From Clostridia bacterium (GTDB lineage Bacteria; Bacillota; Clostridia; Christensenellales; Borkfalkiaceae), in the NCBI GenBank assembly GCA_017628935.1, contig JAGBYC010000011.1:1-10422 (forward strand): a DNA stretch of 10,422 bases, read 5' to 3'. Below the pieces are notes generated by a model. That model saw only the letters and a program-made list of their open reading frames with translations. It searched no databases and was not told the DNA's origin. Position numbers and translations under genes: made by a program. Below are positions 1-6,799 of the stretch, one piece after another. Every line of letters begins with the position of its first letter. Positions within the stretch are counted from its first letter, which is position 1.

Positions 1-533
1 CCGTAACCGGTTTCGCTTGAAACGGCTGTTACCATATTGCCACCAACGGTTAGATATTTACCTATGCTATCAGTTCTACCTTTAATACGCGTTTTGCCAA
101 GTTTATCGGCTTTAGTTGCAATAATGGTAAAAGGTATAGCATAGCTATGAAGATAGTTTATCATACTTTCGTCGTCACGAGTTGGGTCGTGGCGAATATC
201 AACAAGCGATAAAACGTGCGCTATTTCGCTATACTTAAAAAAGTCTTCCATAAGCGTAGCCCACTTTTGCTTTTCTTTTTCACTAACCTTTGCAAAGCCG
301 TAGCCTGGTAAATCGGCTAAAATAAATTCGCCAAAATCAAAGTAGTTTACAAGACGCGTTCTACCTGGGGTAACAGACGTTCTTGCTAAATTTTTTCTAT
401 TAGCAAGCGCGTTTATAAGCGAACTTTTACCCACGTTACTTTTGCCACAAATAGCAATAATAGGCTTTTCACTTTTTATAAAGTTTTTTTTGTCGGCAAC
501 CGACGTAATAAAAGTTGCGTTTTTAATAATCAT
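1..533 (-). CDS. engB: Ribosome biogenesis GTPase EngB/YsxC, 3' end cut by window
   Basis: A TRAFAC-class GTPase of the EngB/YihA/YsxC family, needed in the cytoplasm for late assembly of the 50S ribosomal subunit. I translated it directly because it runs off the window. 177 codons are visible of a usual length near 195-200. G1 (P-loop) is GKSNVGKSS at about residues 30-38, where the family more often has GRSNVGKSS. A switch I stretch, TSVTPGRTRLVNYF, follows. G3 is DLPGYGFA, G4 is TKADKL, and G5 is SSETGYG at the very edge. The ATG at 533-531 overlaps the lon stop codon as TAATG, sharing one base, with only a weak CGGTG upstream. Translation is therefore probably coupled to lon. lonA-engB adjacency is classical in Bacillota. 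The identification is secure; only the C-terminal residues are unseen. Confidence 0.96.
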   Translation of the reverse strand, partial: MIIKNATFITSVADKKNFIKSEKPIIAICGKSNVGKSSLINALANRKNLARTSVTPGRTRLVNYFDFGEFILADLPGYGFAKVSEKEKQKWATLMEDFFKYSEIAHVLSLVDIRHDPTRDDESMINYLHSYAIPFTIIATKADKLGKTRIKGRTDSIGKYLTVGGNMVTAVSSETGY

Positions 534-2902
534 TAGTTAAGCACCGTATCAAACACTTTTTTAACGTTCGATACCCCTATAAATTTAATTTTACCCCTAA
601 TTTCAGCAGGTAATTCTTCTAAGTCTTTTTCGTTCTTTTTAGGAATAATTATAGTTTTTATTCCAAGGCGATACGCGGCAAGCGCCTTTTCTTTAACGCC
701 ACCGATAGCAAGCACCGTACCACGAAGTGTAATTTCACCCGTCATAGCAATATTGCGTTTAACTTTTTTGCCCGTTAAAGCAGAGTATATTGCCGTTGCT
801 AAGGTGATACCTGCGCTTGGACCGTCTTTAGGAACAGCGCCTTCAGGAACGTGAACGTGAATATCAGTTTTTTCAAAAATTTCAGCGTTTACGCCAAGTT
901 CTTCAGCGTGTGAACGAATATAAGTAATAGCCGCTTTAGCGCTTTCTTGCATAACTTCGCCAAGTTTACCAGTAAGCGATAAATTGCCCTTACCTTTCAT
1001 AGTAGCAACTTCAATAGTAAGCGCAGCACCACCTAAAGTAGTGTACGCTAAGCCCGTTGCCGAACCTATTTCATCTTTAAAATCAATTTCGTCGCCAAGG
1101 TATTTAAGTGCGCCTAAAAATTCAGTAACGTGTGTTTTAGTAACCGTTTGCTTAGGATAATTTTTATTATCAGCGTAAACGGTTGCAATTTTACGGCATA
1201 CTTCGGCAATTTTTTGTTCAAGCTTTCTAACGCCTGCTTCGGCAGTATAGCCTTCAATTACGGCACGAATACCACCGTCGGTAAAGGCAACGTTTTTACT
1301 TGTTAAGCCGTTAAGTTTTGCTTGCTTTGGCACAAGATAGCGTTTAGCAATTTGAATTTTTTCTTCTAACGTATAGCCTGCAATTTCAATAACTTCCATA
1401 CGGTCTAAAAGTGGAGCAGGTATAGTATCCGTACTATTTGCCGTAGTAATAAACATTACTTTAGAAAGGTCGTACGGAATTTCAAGGTATCTATCACGGA
1501 AGGTTGGGTTTTGTTCTGGGTCTAAAACTTCTAAAAGCGCGCTAGCAGGGTCGCCACGTAAGTCGCTTGAAAGTTTATCAATTTCATCAAGTAAAAATAC
1601 TGGGTTAATTGTTCCAGACTCTTTCATACCGTAAATAATTCTACCTGGCATAGCACCTATATAAGTTTTACGGTGACCACGAATTTCGGCTTCGTCTTTA
1701 ACCCCACCAAGACTCATACGCACAAGTTTACGATTAAGCGCCCTTGCAACCGATTTAGCAATACTTGTTTTACCAACGCCCGGAGGACCAACTAAACATA
1801 AAATAGGCCCACGTAAACTTTTAGTAAGTTTTAAAACGGCAAGGTATTCAACAATTCTTTGCTTAACCTTTTCTAAACCGAAATGGTCTTCTTCAAGCAT
1901 ACGCGTACACTCGCTTAAAAGTTCGGTGTCAACGCTTTCTTTATTAAACGGAAGGTCGATAATCCAGTCAAGATACGAACGAATTACCGTGTAGTCAGGC
2001 GACGCAGTATTCATACGCGACATACGGTTAAGTTCTTTTAAAACCTTTTCTTCGCTTTCAGCGTCTAAACCCTTTTCTTTAATTTGGCGAAGTAAAAGTT
2101 CATGTTCTTTTTCTTCATCGTCGCCAAGTTCTTCGTGTATTGCTTTTAATTGTTCGCGAAGATAGAATTCTTTTTGGTTAGTTTCAACGCTTTCTTTAAC
2201 CTTTTCGGTAATAATTTTTTGCGTTTTTGCAATTTCGTTTTCAACTGAAAGCATTACTGCAAACTTTTCAAGACGGGTTAAAACGTTAGTAATTTCTAAA
2301 ATTTCTTGTTTTTCAGCCTCTTTAAATTTAAGGTTGAACGTTGCCGCGTTAATGAAATTGTCAGCGTCTAACATATTGTAAATAGACGCAAAAGTATCAC
2401 GGTTACTTTTGAAATACGACGCAAAATTTTCTTTAAACGAATCTTTTACCACGCGTAAATACGCTTCGGTTTCAACGGCGTTACCAGTTTCGCTTTCAAG
2501 TTTTTCAGCGTCAACGTAAAAATAGTCGTGCTCTTTATATTCGCAAAGCACCTTAACGCGATATAAACCTTCAATAGTAACACGGAAATTATCCGTACTA
2601 ACTTTACCTATCGTACCAACTTTTACAACCGTACCTATTTCATATAAGTCGCTAAGTTCAGGGCTTTCAACAGCCGAGTCTTTTTGAGTTAAGCAAAGTA
2701 AAAGTTTATCACCTTTAAGCGCCGTATTTACAGCGTTAAGTGACTTAATTCTGCCTATATCAATGGTGGTGTATACGTTTGGGAAAATTACTTTACCCCT
2801 AACAGCCATCATAGGAAGGCGCACTATATTAGATGCCAAAGTAGGTTCTACCTTATTGGCAATTTCAGTTTCATTTAAAACGTTAGTTTCTTTTTCAGCC
2901 AT
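533..2902 (-). CDS. lon: ATP-dependent Lon protease (LonA)
   Basis: Soluble cytoplasmic AAA+ serine protease that unfolds and degrades misfolded and regulatory proteins as a hexamer. At 789 aa it is typical for LonA. The N-terminal substrate-binding LON domain spans about residues 26-215 (VRLPMMAVRGKVIFPN opening). A charged helical linker follows at about 215-310. The AAA+ module has Walker A GPPGVGKTS at 372-380 and Walker B VFLLDEIDK at 435-443. The C-terminal protease domain carries the catalytic Ser696 in PKDGPSAG and Lys739 in GGVKEK, the Ser-Lys dyad of the family. No membrane segment is present, so this is not LonB. The ATG at 2902 has an AGGAG site five bases upstream (2908-2912). 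The gene is the first of a lon-engB unit with its own promoter. No CtsR or CIRCE operator is visible upstream. Confidence 0.98.
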   Translation of the reverse strand: MAEKETNVLNETEIANKVEPTLASNIVRLPMMAVRGKVIFPNVYTTIDIGRIKSLNAVNTALKGDKLLLCLTQKDSAVESPELSDLYEIGTVVKVGTIGKVSTDNFRVTIEGLYRVKVLCEYKEHDYFYVDAEKLESETGNAVETEAYLRVVKDSFKENFASYFKSNRDTFASIYNMLDADNFINAATFNLKFKEAEKQEILEITNVLTRLEKFAVMLSVENEIAKTQKIITEKVKESVETNQKEFYLREQLKAIHEELGDDEEKEHELLLRQIKEKGLDAESEEKVLKELNRMSRMNTASPDYTVIRSYLDWIIDLPFNKESVDTELLSECTRMLEEDHFGLEKVKQRIVEYLAVLKLTKSLRGPILCLVGPPGVGKTSIAKSVARALNRKLVRMSLGGVKDEAEIRGHRKTYIGAMPGRIIYGMKESGTINPVFLLDEIDKLSSDLRGDPASALLEVLDPEQNPTFRDRYLEIPYDLSKVMFITTANSTDTIPAPLLDRMEVIEIAGYTLEEKIQIAKRYLVPKQAKLNGLTSKNVAFTDGGIRAVIEGYTAEAGVRKLEQKIAEVCRKIATVYADNKNYPKQTVTKTHVTEFLGALKYLGDEIDFKDEIGSATGLAYTTLGGAALTIEVATMKGKGNLSLTGKLGEVMQESAKAAITYIRSHAEELGVNAEIFEKTDIHVHVPEGAVPKDGPSAGITLATAIYSALTGKKVKRNIAMTGEITLRGTVLAIGGVKEKALAAYRLGIKTIIIPKKNEKDLEELPAEIRGKIKFIGVSNVKKVFDTVLN

Positions 2903-2907
2903 AAAAT

Positions 2908-2912
2908 CTCCT
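2908..2912 (-). promoter_or_regulatory. Ribosome binding site of lon
   Basis: On the minus strand the sequence reads AGGAG followed by five bases and the lon ATG. This is a near-ideal Shine-Dalgarno element and fixes the start at 2902. Confidence 0.85.
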
Positions 2913-2917
2913 ACGCG

Positions 2918-2937
2918 TAAATTTTAAATAAAATTTA
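2918..2937 (-). promoter_or_regulatory. Perfect AT-only dyad in the lon leader
   Basis: Two 9-base arms, TAAATTTTA and TAAAATTTA, flank two bases, forming a perfect 20-bp palindrome between the lon -10 box and its ribosome binding site. From the predicted start near 2943 it would lie at about +6 to +25. It could be an operator or a weak leader hairpin. In such AT-rich DNA chance is also possible. Confidence 0.4.
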
Positions 2938-2949
2938 TCGTGTTAGTAT

Positions 2950-2978
2950 ATAATACATTATTTATTAAAATTTTTCAA
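2950..2978 (-). promoter_or_regulatory. Sigma-A-type promoter of lon
   Basis: On the minus strand, TTGAAA (2978-2973) is followed by a 17-base spacer and TATTAT (2955-2950). Both boxes are one base or so from consensus with ideal spacing. The expected transcript start near 2943 gives a leader of about 40 bases. Confidence 0.72.
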
Positions 2979-3016
2979 CTATTTTTGCAATATCTATTTA
3001 TTGTAAAGGCAATTTA

Positions 3017-3025
3017 TGTTAAAAT
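3017..3025 (+). promoter_or_regulatory. Extended -10 promoter of the SDR gene
   Basis: TGTTAAAAT matches the extended -10 form TGnTAnnnT. No good -35 box lies 17 bases upstream. The expected transcription start falls at or within a base or two of the A of the ATG at 3032, implying a leaderless or nearly leaderless mRNA. Confidence 0.5.
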
Positions 3026-3031
3026 ATTACT

Positions 3032-3850
3032 ATGAAAGCATTTGATTTTACTAATAAAACGGTAATTATTACGGGCGCAAACTCAGGCATAGGCAAGTGC
3101 CTTGCTAAAGAATTAATTACCAAATATAACGCAACTATTATTGCCGTTGCAAGAAATAACGATAAGTTAACTGCCGTTAAAAACGAACTTAACGATAAGT
3201 CGCACCTATATATTACTTATCCGTTTAGCGTTGATAAACTTGAAAACTGGCAAAACTTTGAAAAAGAACTTTCATCTAAAGGTATTGTGCCAGACGTTTT
3301 AATTAACTGTGCCGGCGTTTTACCACCTTTTAATAAGTTTGAAAACGTTTTGGTTAACGACTTTACCAGCGTTATAAATATTAACTTTTTATCTGCCGTT
3401 TACGGAGTAAACACCTTTTTACCTATAATTAAAAGTAAAGGCGACGGGGTTATTATAAACGTTTCAAGTTCTTCAGCGTTATGTCCGTTTGCAGGGGTGT
3501 CGGCGTACACGTCAAGCAAGGTGGCGCTTGAAAGGTTTTCAACTTCATTAGCCGTTGAAGAAAAGGTTGTATCGGTAACTACCGTAATGCCTGGCTTTAC
3601 TAAAACTGACGTGATGCGTGACCAAACGCAAACGGATAAAGAAAAAGGCGTAATTGATAAAATTTCAGCCGACGCCCAAAAAGTTGCTAAAAAAATTATT
3701 AAAAAAGCAAGCAAGCGTAAACGCCGTGTAATTACTGGCTTCGACGCGCATTTTATGAACTTTATTTATAAAGTTTTTCCTAACAGCGCACCAAAGTTTT
3801 TAACTTGGTTTTTAAAAAAATCAAAATTTTCAACTTTTAAAGACATTTAA
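3032..3850 (+). CDS. SDR family NAD(P)-dependent oxidoreductase
   Basis: A classical short-chain dehydrogenase/reductase, 272 aa, predicted soluble and cytoplasmic. The Rossmann nucleotide-binding motif is TGANSGIG at residues 14-21. An Arg at 41 after the second beta strand favours NADP(H). The structural NNAG motif appears as NCAG at 92-95. The catalytic set is Asn118, Ser146, Tyr159 and Lys163 (YTSSK), followed by the PG motif at 187-188. A basic C-terminal extension of about 50 residues (from about 222) is longer than in minimal SDRs and may shape substrate binding. The substrate cannot be named. An upstream in-frame TAA (3020-3022) makes the ATG at 3032 the first possible start. There is no Shine-Dalgarno sequence at normal distance. 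The gene lies inverted inside the clp-lon cluster, with codon use like the core genes, so it looks resident. Confidence 0.92.
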   Translation: MKAFDFTNKTVIITGANSGIGKCLAKELITKYNATIIAVARNNDKLTAVKNELNDKSHLYITYPFSVDKLENWQNFEKELSSKGIVPDVLINCAGVLPPFNKFENVLVNDFTSVININFLSAVYGVNTFLPIIKSKGDGVIINVSSSSALCPFAGVSAYTSSKVALERFSTSLAVEEKVVSVTTVMPGFTKTDVMRDQTQTDKEKGVIDKISADAQKVAKKIIKKASKRKRRVITGFDAHFMNFIYKVFPNSAPKFLTWFLKKSKFSTFKDI

Positions 3851-3875
3851 AAAGGAGCGATAATTCGCTCCTTTT
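3850..3875. terminator. Bidirectional intrinsic terminator between convergent genes
   Basis: An 11-bp perfect stem, AAAAGGAGCGA paired with TCGCTCCTTTT, closes a TAAT loop. The stem starts on the SDR stop codon and ends four bases before the stop of the opposing membrane gene. T-rich flanks on both strands let it serve both transcripts. The stem is the same as that at 9907-9932. Confidence 0.88.
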
Positions 3876-3878
3876 ATT

Positions 3879-4649
3879 TTAATCTTTTTTGAAGAAAGTT
3901 TTACCATCATCAGTCGTTCCCCAACTGCGACCTAAATCATCTTTATAAACGTCGTGCCAGCCGTGAAATTCATCATAACCGCCACCGTTATCAAACTTTC
4001 TTAAATCACGGTCATACCCGTCTTCGTGAATACGGTGAGTATATTTTAACTCTTCTTCTTTTTGTATGTTATTAGCATCTTCAAAAAACTTAAGTACAGC
4101 CCTCCATACAACGCTATCAGGTTCTTCAGTAGAGCCTAACGAGTATTTAGCGCATTCTTTAACCTTATACTCTCTTTCTTCGTTATATTTTTCAGTTTTT
4201 TCTTTAATGGTATCTCTAATTGAAAAATATTCTTTAATTAATTCGTCTTCTTTAAGAAGTTCTGACTTTTTTTCAAGTTTTTTCATACCAAGAAGTGGTT
4301 GAATAATAAGAATACAAATAGCTGTGCCACCAAAAAACGACCCTATAGTAATTAGAAAAGCAAAATTATTAAACTCACGCGTTCCTATACCAATTGCAAG
4401 TGCTAATGCAATATAAATACCGGCTATGCAAGGAAACGCTAGTATAATAGACCAAATTTCTCTTATTTTTAACTTTTTTTCTATTGTTTCTTCTTCTTTT
4501 AACGCTGCAAGTTGTTCTTCGTTTAATTGCTTAAATATTCCTTTTTGCTTCTCGTACAAAGCGTCTACTTCAGCTTTATAAGCCTCATCAAACTTTTCAA
4601 GCGCCTTTTTATGCTGTTGCCATTTATCATAATCTGGTGTATATGCCAT
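3879..4649 (-). CDS. Unrecognised membrane protein with two transmembrane helices and coiled-coil flanks
   Basis: I do not recognise a family. The 256-aa product has no signal peptide. Residues 8-64 are highly charged and likely a coiled-coil. Two hydrophobic helices follow at about 65-89 and 97-120, joined by a short loop (TREFNNF), so both ends should face the same side, probably the cytoplasm. A second Lys/Glu-rich helical stretch runs from about 122 to 168. The last 50 residues are rich in Asp, Gly, Tyr and Trp and end in LGRSWGTTDDGKTFFKKD, which looks like a small folded domain. No catalytic motif is visible. It has its own strong promoter and a GGGGG site seven bases before the ATG, so it is not simply part of the clpX transcript. 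Its codon context differs from the neighbouring core genes, suggesting later acquisition. It sits where lonB is often found. Confidence 0.85.
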   Translation of the reverse strand: MAYTPDYDKWQQHKKALEKFDEAYKAEVDALYEKQKGIFKQLNEEQLAALKEEETIEKKLKIREIWSIILAFPCIAGIYIALALAIGIGTREFNNFAFLITIGSFFGGTAICILIIQPLLGMKKLEKKSELLKEDELIKEYFSIRDTIKEKTEKYNEEREYKVKECAKYSLGSTEEPDSVVWRAVLKFFEDANNIQKEEELKYTHRIHEDGYDRDLRKFDNGGGYDEFHGWHDVYKDDLGRSWGTTDDGKTFFKKD

Positions 4650-4654
4650 AAACT

Positions 4655-4659
4655 TACCC
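4655..4659 (-). promoter_or_regulatory. Atypical G-rich ribosome binding site
   Basis: On the minus strand GGGGG precedes TAAGTTT and the ATG at 4649. It can pair with the anti-Shine-Dalgarno CCUCC only by using a G-U pair. The tig, clpP, clpX, lon and rqcH genes all have AGGAG, so this site is unusual for the window. Confidence 0.5.
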
Positions 4660-4678
4660 CCAAGTATAACTTGTTTAT

Positions 4679-4707
4679 ATTATACCAAATTTTTAGGTTT
4701 TGTGCAA
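4679..4707 (-). promoter_or_regulatory. Strong extended -10 promoter of the membrane-protein gene
   Basis: On the minus strand, TTGCAC (4707-4702), a 17-base spacer and a perfect TATAAT (4684-4679) are preceded by TGG, giving the extended TGnTATAAT form. The predicted start near 4672 leaves a leader of about 22 bases. This is the best promoter match in the window. Confidence 0.85.
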
Positions 4708-4768
4708 TATGGTAATTTTTTAAGATTTTTACAATGCCCATCAACGTTGCTCATCTTAGAATGGCATA

Positions 4769-4895
4769 TATAAAAGGCTTAGTTGCAAGTTATACAAGGC
4801 GCGAAAAAAAGGCAGGTTACAATAGACCTTGTTGGTCATTGTATACTGCCTTTTTTGATGAAACAATGTATAACGCAGTAAATAAGCCTTTTATA
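4769..4895. repeat. Nested imperfect palindrome, about 127 bp, over the clpX stop codon
   Basis: Four successive pairs of arms share one centre. The outer 13-bp pair is TATAAAAGGCTTA (4769-4781) with TAAGCCTTTTATA (4883-4895). An 8-bp pair is GTTATACA (4789-4796) with TGTATAAC (4867-4874). The 11-bp terminator stem is at 4805-4815 with 4846-4856. Inner pairs are ACAAT with ATTGT and GACC with GGTC around a TTGTT loop at 4829-4833. Intervening segments are similar in length on both sides. The shape resembles small palindromic mobile repeats (MITE or ERIC-like), but no second copy is in the window. The right outer arm covers the clpX stop at 4891-4893. Confidence 0.7.
4804..4856. terminator. 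Bidirectional intrinsic terminator downstream of clpX
   Basis: The stem AAAAAAGGCAG with CTGCCTTTTTT, continued by ACAAT/ATTGT and GACC/GGTC, is followed by seven Ts on the minus strand and ends in six on the plus strand. It lies 35 bases after the clpX stop and should end the tig-clpP-clpX transcript. It forms the core of the larger palindrome. Confidence 0.82.
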
Positions 4896-4905
4896 CTGCT
4901 TTTTT
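4842..4905 (+). repeat. Short direct repeat at the clpX 3' end
   Basis: TATACTGCCTTTTTT at 4842-4856 recurs with one C missing as TATACTGCTTTTTT at 4892-4905, 50 bases away. The second copy encodes the last residues of ClpX (KKAV and part of the stop); the first is one arm of the terminator. Confidence 0.6.
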
Positions 4906-6132
4906 ATAAACAATTTCAGCCTTTTTATTACCCTTAACAACTTCGTCGTCAATAATAACTTTTTCAATGGTATCGTCGCTAGGAATATCGTACATACAGT
5001 CAAGCATTAAACCTTCAAAAATAGTACGAAGTCCACGCGCGCCCGTTTTAAGTTCAATTGCTTTTTTAGCAATTTCTAAAACGGCTGAGTCGGTAACTTC
5101 AAGGTCGCAACTGTCCATCCACACAAGTTTTTTATACTGTTTAACAAGAGCGTTTTTAGGCTCGGTTAATATTTTAACAAGCGCAGTTTCGTCAAGCGCT
5201 TCTAAATTAACGGTGATAGGAACACGGCCAACGAATTCTGGTATTAAACCGTATTTAATAAGGTCTTGAGGTTGAACGTCTTGCAATACTTCAGCGTTTT
5301 CACCTTCTTTAGCCGTAACCGTACCACCAAAACCAAGTGAAGAACTATCTTTACGCTTTTCAATAATTTTATCTAAGCCAACGAAAGCCCCACCTAAAAT
5401 AAACAAAATATTAGTTGTATTTATGTGTATAAGTTCTTGTTGAGGGTGTTTTCTACCACCTTGTGGTGGTACAGACGCGTCGGTACTTTCAATAATTTTA
5501 AGTAACGCTTGTTGAACGCCTTCACCAGAAACGTCACGCGTGATAGAAACGTTTTCACTTTTTCTTGCAATTTTATCAATTTCGTCAACGTAAATGATAC
5601 CACGTTCAGCGCGTTCGATATCATAGTCGGCATTTTGAATAAGTTTTAATAAAATATTTTCAACGTCTTCACCAACGTAACCTGCTTCGGTTAAAGTAGT
5701 AGCGTCGGCAACGGCAAAAGGCACGTTCAAAATTCTTGCAAGCGTTTTAGCAAGCAACGTTTTACCCGAACCCGTAGGGCCAAGCATTAACACGTTACTT
5801 TTTTCAATTTCGGTATCGTCGTCGCTTTTAAATCCACCTGCGTTAATACGTTTATAGTGGTTATAAACGGCAACCGATAATACCTTTTTAGCCTTGTCTT
5901 GCCCGATAATGTATTTATCAAGTTCTTCTTTAATTTCACGTGGTTTTTTAAGAGGAACAACTTCGCTAGCGTTAGAAGAAACTTCTTCCTCTTCGATAAT
6001 CATATTGCAAATATCTAAACATTCGTCGCAAATGTAAAGCCCGTTAGGACCAGCCACAAGTTTGCGCGCTAAATCTTTAGGTTTGCCACAAAAGGCGCAA
6101 TACGTACCGTTTTGATTGTCTAAATTAGCCAT
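4891..6132 (-). CDS. clpX: ClpX, ATP-dependent unfoldase subunit of ClpXP
   Basis: Hexameric AAA+ unfoldase that recognises substrates, threads them and feeds them to ClpP in the cytoplasm. Its 413 aa fit the family. The N-terminal zinc-binding domain has Cys12, Cys15, Cys35 and Cys38, with one more residue in the knuckle than in E. coli. Walker A GPTGSGKT is at 118-125, the pore-1 loop GYVG at 151-154, Walker B IIYVDEID at 179-186, and the RKH substrate-entry loop at 227-229. The ClpP-docking tripeptide is LGF at 266-268, a common variant of IGF. TGARGLR at about 363-369 contains the sensor-2 region. The ATG at 6132 is preceded by AAGGAG, which overlaps the clpP stop codon nine bases away, so the two genes are co-transcribed and probably coupled. 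The last codons fall in the palindrome described separately. Confidence 0.98.
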   Translation of the reverse strand: MANLDNQNGTYCAFCGKPKDLARKLVAGPNGLYICDECLDICNMIIEEEEVSSNASEVVPLKKPREIKEELDKYIIGQDKAKKVLSVAVYNHYKRINAGGFKSDDDTEIEKSNVLMLGPTGSGKTLLAKTLARILNVPFAVADATTLTEAGYVGEDVENILLKLIQNADYDIERAERGIIYVDEIDKIARKSENVSITRDVSGEGVQQALLKIIESTDASVPPQGGRKHPQQELIHINTTNILFILGGAFVGLDKIIEKRKDSSSLGFGGTVTAKEGENAEVLQDVQPQDLIKYGLIPEFVGRVPITVNLEALDETALVKILTEPKNALVKQYKKLVWMDSCDLEVTDSAVLEIAKKAIELKTGARGLRTIFEGLMLDCMYDIPSDDTIEKVIIDDEVVKGNKKAEIVYKKAV

Positions 6133-6137
6133 TTAAA

Positions 6138-6143
6138 CTCCTT
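6138..6143 (-). promoter_or_regulatory. clpX ribosome binding site overlapping the clpP stop
   Basis: On the minus strand TAAGGAG contains the clpP stop codon TAA and the clpX AAGGAG site. This tight packing supports translational coupling of ClpP and ClpX. Confidence 0.85.
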
Positions 6144-6726
6144 ACTCTCTTTCTTTAAAAATTTTATCAATAAGGCCGTATTTAAGCGCGTCTTCGCTTG
6201 ATAAATAGTTATCACGGTCGGTATCTTTTTCAATTTCTTCAAGCGCTTTACCAGTATTTTCAGATAAAATTTTGTTAAGTTTAGCCTTCATTTTTAAAAT
6301 GTGTTCGGCTTGAATTTTAATATCACTTGCTTGACCTTGAGTGCCACCAAGTGGTTGATGTATCATAATTTCGCTGTTAGGAAGTGAGTATCTTTTACCC
6401 TTAGCGCCACTTGATAATAACACTGCACCCATTGACGCTGCCATACCGATACAAATAGTAGTAACGTCGCACTTAATATAATTCATAGTATCGTAAATAG
6501 CAAGGCCGGCTGAAACTGAACCACCAGGGCTATTGATGTATAAAGATATATCTTTTGAAGGGTCTTTACCTTCAAGATATAAAAGTTGAGCAACTACCGT
6601 ATTAGCAACGGCGTCGTCAATTTCGCCAGAAAGCATAATAATTCTATCTTCAAGTAAACGCGAATAAATATCGTACGAGCGTTCGCTTTTATTAGTTTGT
6701 TCAATAACTATTGGAACTAAAGCCAT
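6142..6726 (-). CDS. clpP: ClpP, proteolytic subunit of Clp protease
   Basis: Serine peptidase (family S14) forming the tetradecameric barrel that degrades chains delivered by ClpX. It is 194 aa, standard for the family. The catalytic triad is complete: Ser98 in GMAASMGA, His123 in MIHQPLGG and Asp172 in DTDRDNY. The conserved handle-region segment [19 protein letters not shown] starts at residue 63. A short N-terminal propeptide like those of other ClpPs is possible, though the exact processing site is not evident. The ATG at 6726 has AAGGAG six bases upstream (6733-6738). tig lies 73 bases upstream and clpX nine bases downstream on the same strand, so tig-clpP-clpX reads as one operon. An intergenic hairpin before clpP may adjust its level. 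Confidence 0.98.
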   Translation of the reverse strand: MALVPIVIEQTNKSERSYDIYSRLLEDRIIMLSGEIDDAVANTVVAQLLYLEGKDPSKDISLYINSPGGSVSAGLAIYDTMNYIKCDVTTICIGMAASMGAVLLSSGAKGKRYSLPNSEIMIHQPLGGTQGQASDIKIQAEHILKMKAKLNKILSENTGKALEEIEKDTDRDNYLSSEDALKYGLIDKIFKERE

Positions 6727-6747
6727 AATAAACTCCTTATAGACACT

Positions 6748-6776
6748 AAATCCGCTATAATAAATATAACGGATTT
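6748..6776 (-). promoter_or_regulatory. Hairpin in the tig-clpP intergenic region
   Basis: AAATCCG and CGGATTT flank an inner TTATA/TATAG pairing around a five-base loop, making a 12-bp stem with one G-U pair on the minus strand. No T-run follows in the sense direction, so it is not a standard terminator of tig. It may be a stabilising or processing element, or a partial attenuator. On the plus strand it is followed by T-runs. Confidence 0.6.
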
Positions 6777-6799
6777 TTGTGGTTTTTATTCAATTAAAA

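Noticed and set aside
2903..3031. CtsR or CIRCE operators before lon (also searched before tig and clpP)
   Set aside because: No GGTCAAA tandem heptamers and no TTAGCACTC/GAGTGCTAA pair found by eye on either strand.
3400..3714. Minus-strand frame inside the SDR gene
   Set aside because: It is a shadow of a well-supported SDR with all catalytic residues, without a start signal or domain.
4066..4302. Plus-strand frame within the membrane-protein gene
   Set aside because: Low-complexity Ser/Leu product antisense to the Lys/Glu-rich coding strand. The minus strand has the promoter, binding site and a longer frame.
4734..4767. Possible small stem ATGCC/GGCAT and the palindrome CAACGTTG upstream of the large repeat
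   Set aside because: The stem is five base pairs with a long loop and no T-run; it is within chance expectation.
4734..4937. Plus-strand reading frame of 67 codons across the clpX 3' end
   Set aside because: It runs through the palindrome and antisense to clpX, has no ribosome binding site and no recognisable domain. It is a by-product of the inverted repeat.
4967..5269. Plus-strand frame of 100 codons inside clpX, and the minus-strand one at 5421-5633
   Set aside because: Both are in alternative frames of clpX, whose motifs cover the region. No ribosome binding sites.
6727..6799. Internal promoter for clpP (TTGAAT, 19 bases, TATATT on the minus strand)
   Set aside because: Spacing is too long and the -10 match falls inside the hairpin. 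Not enough to call it.
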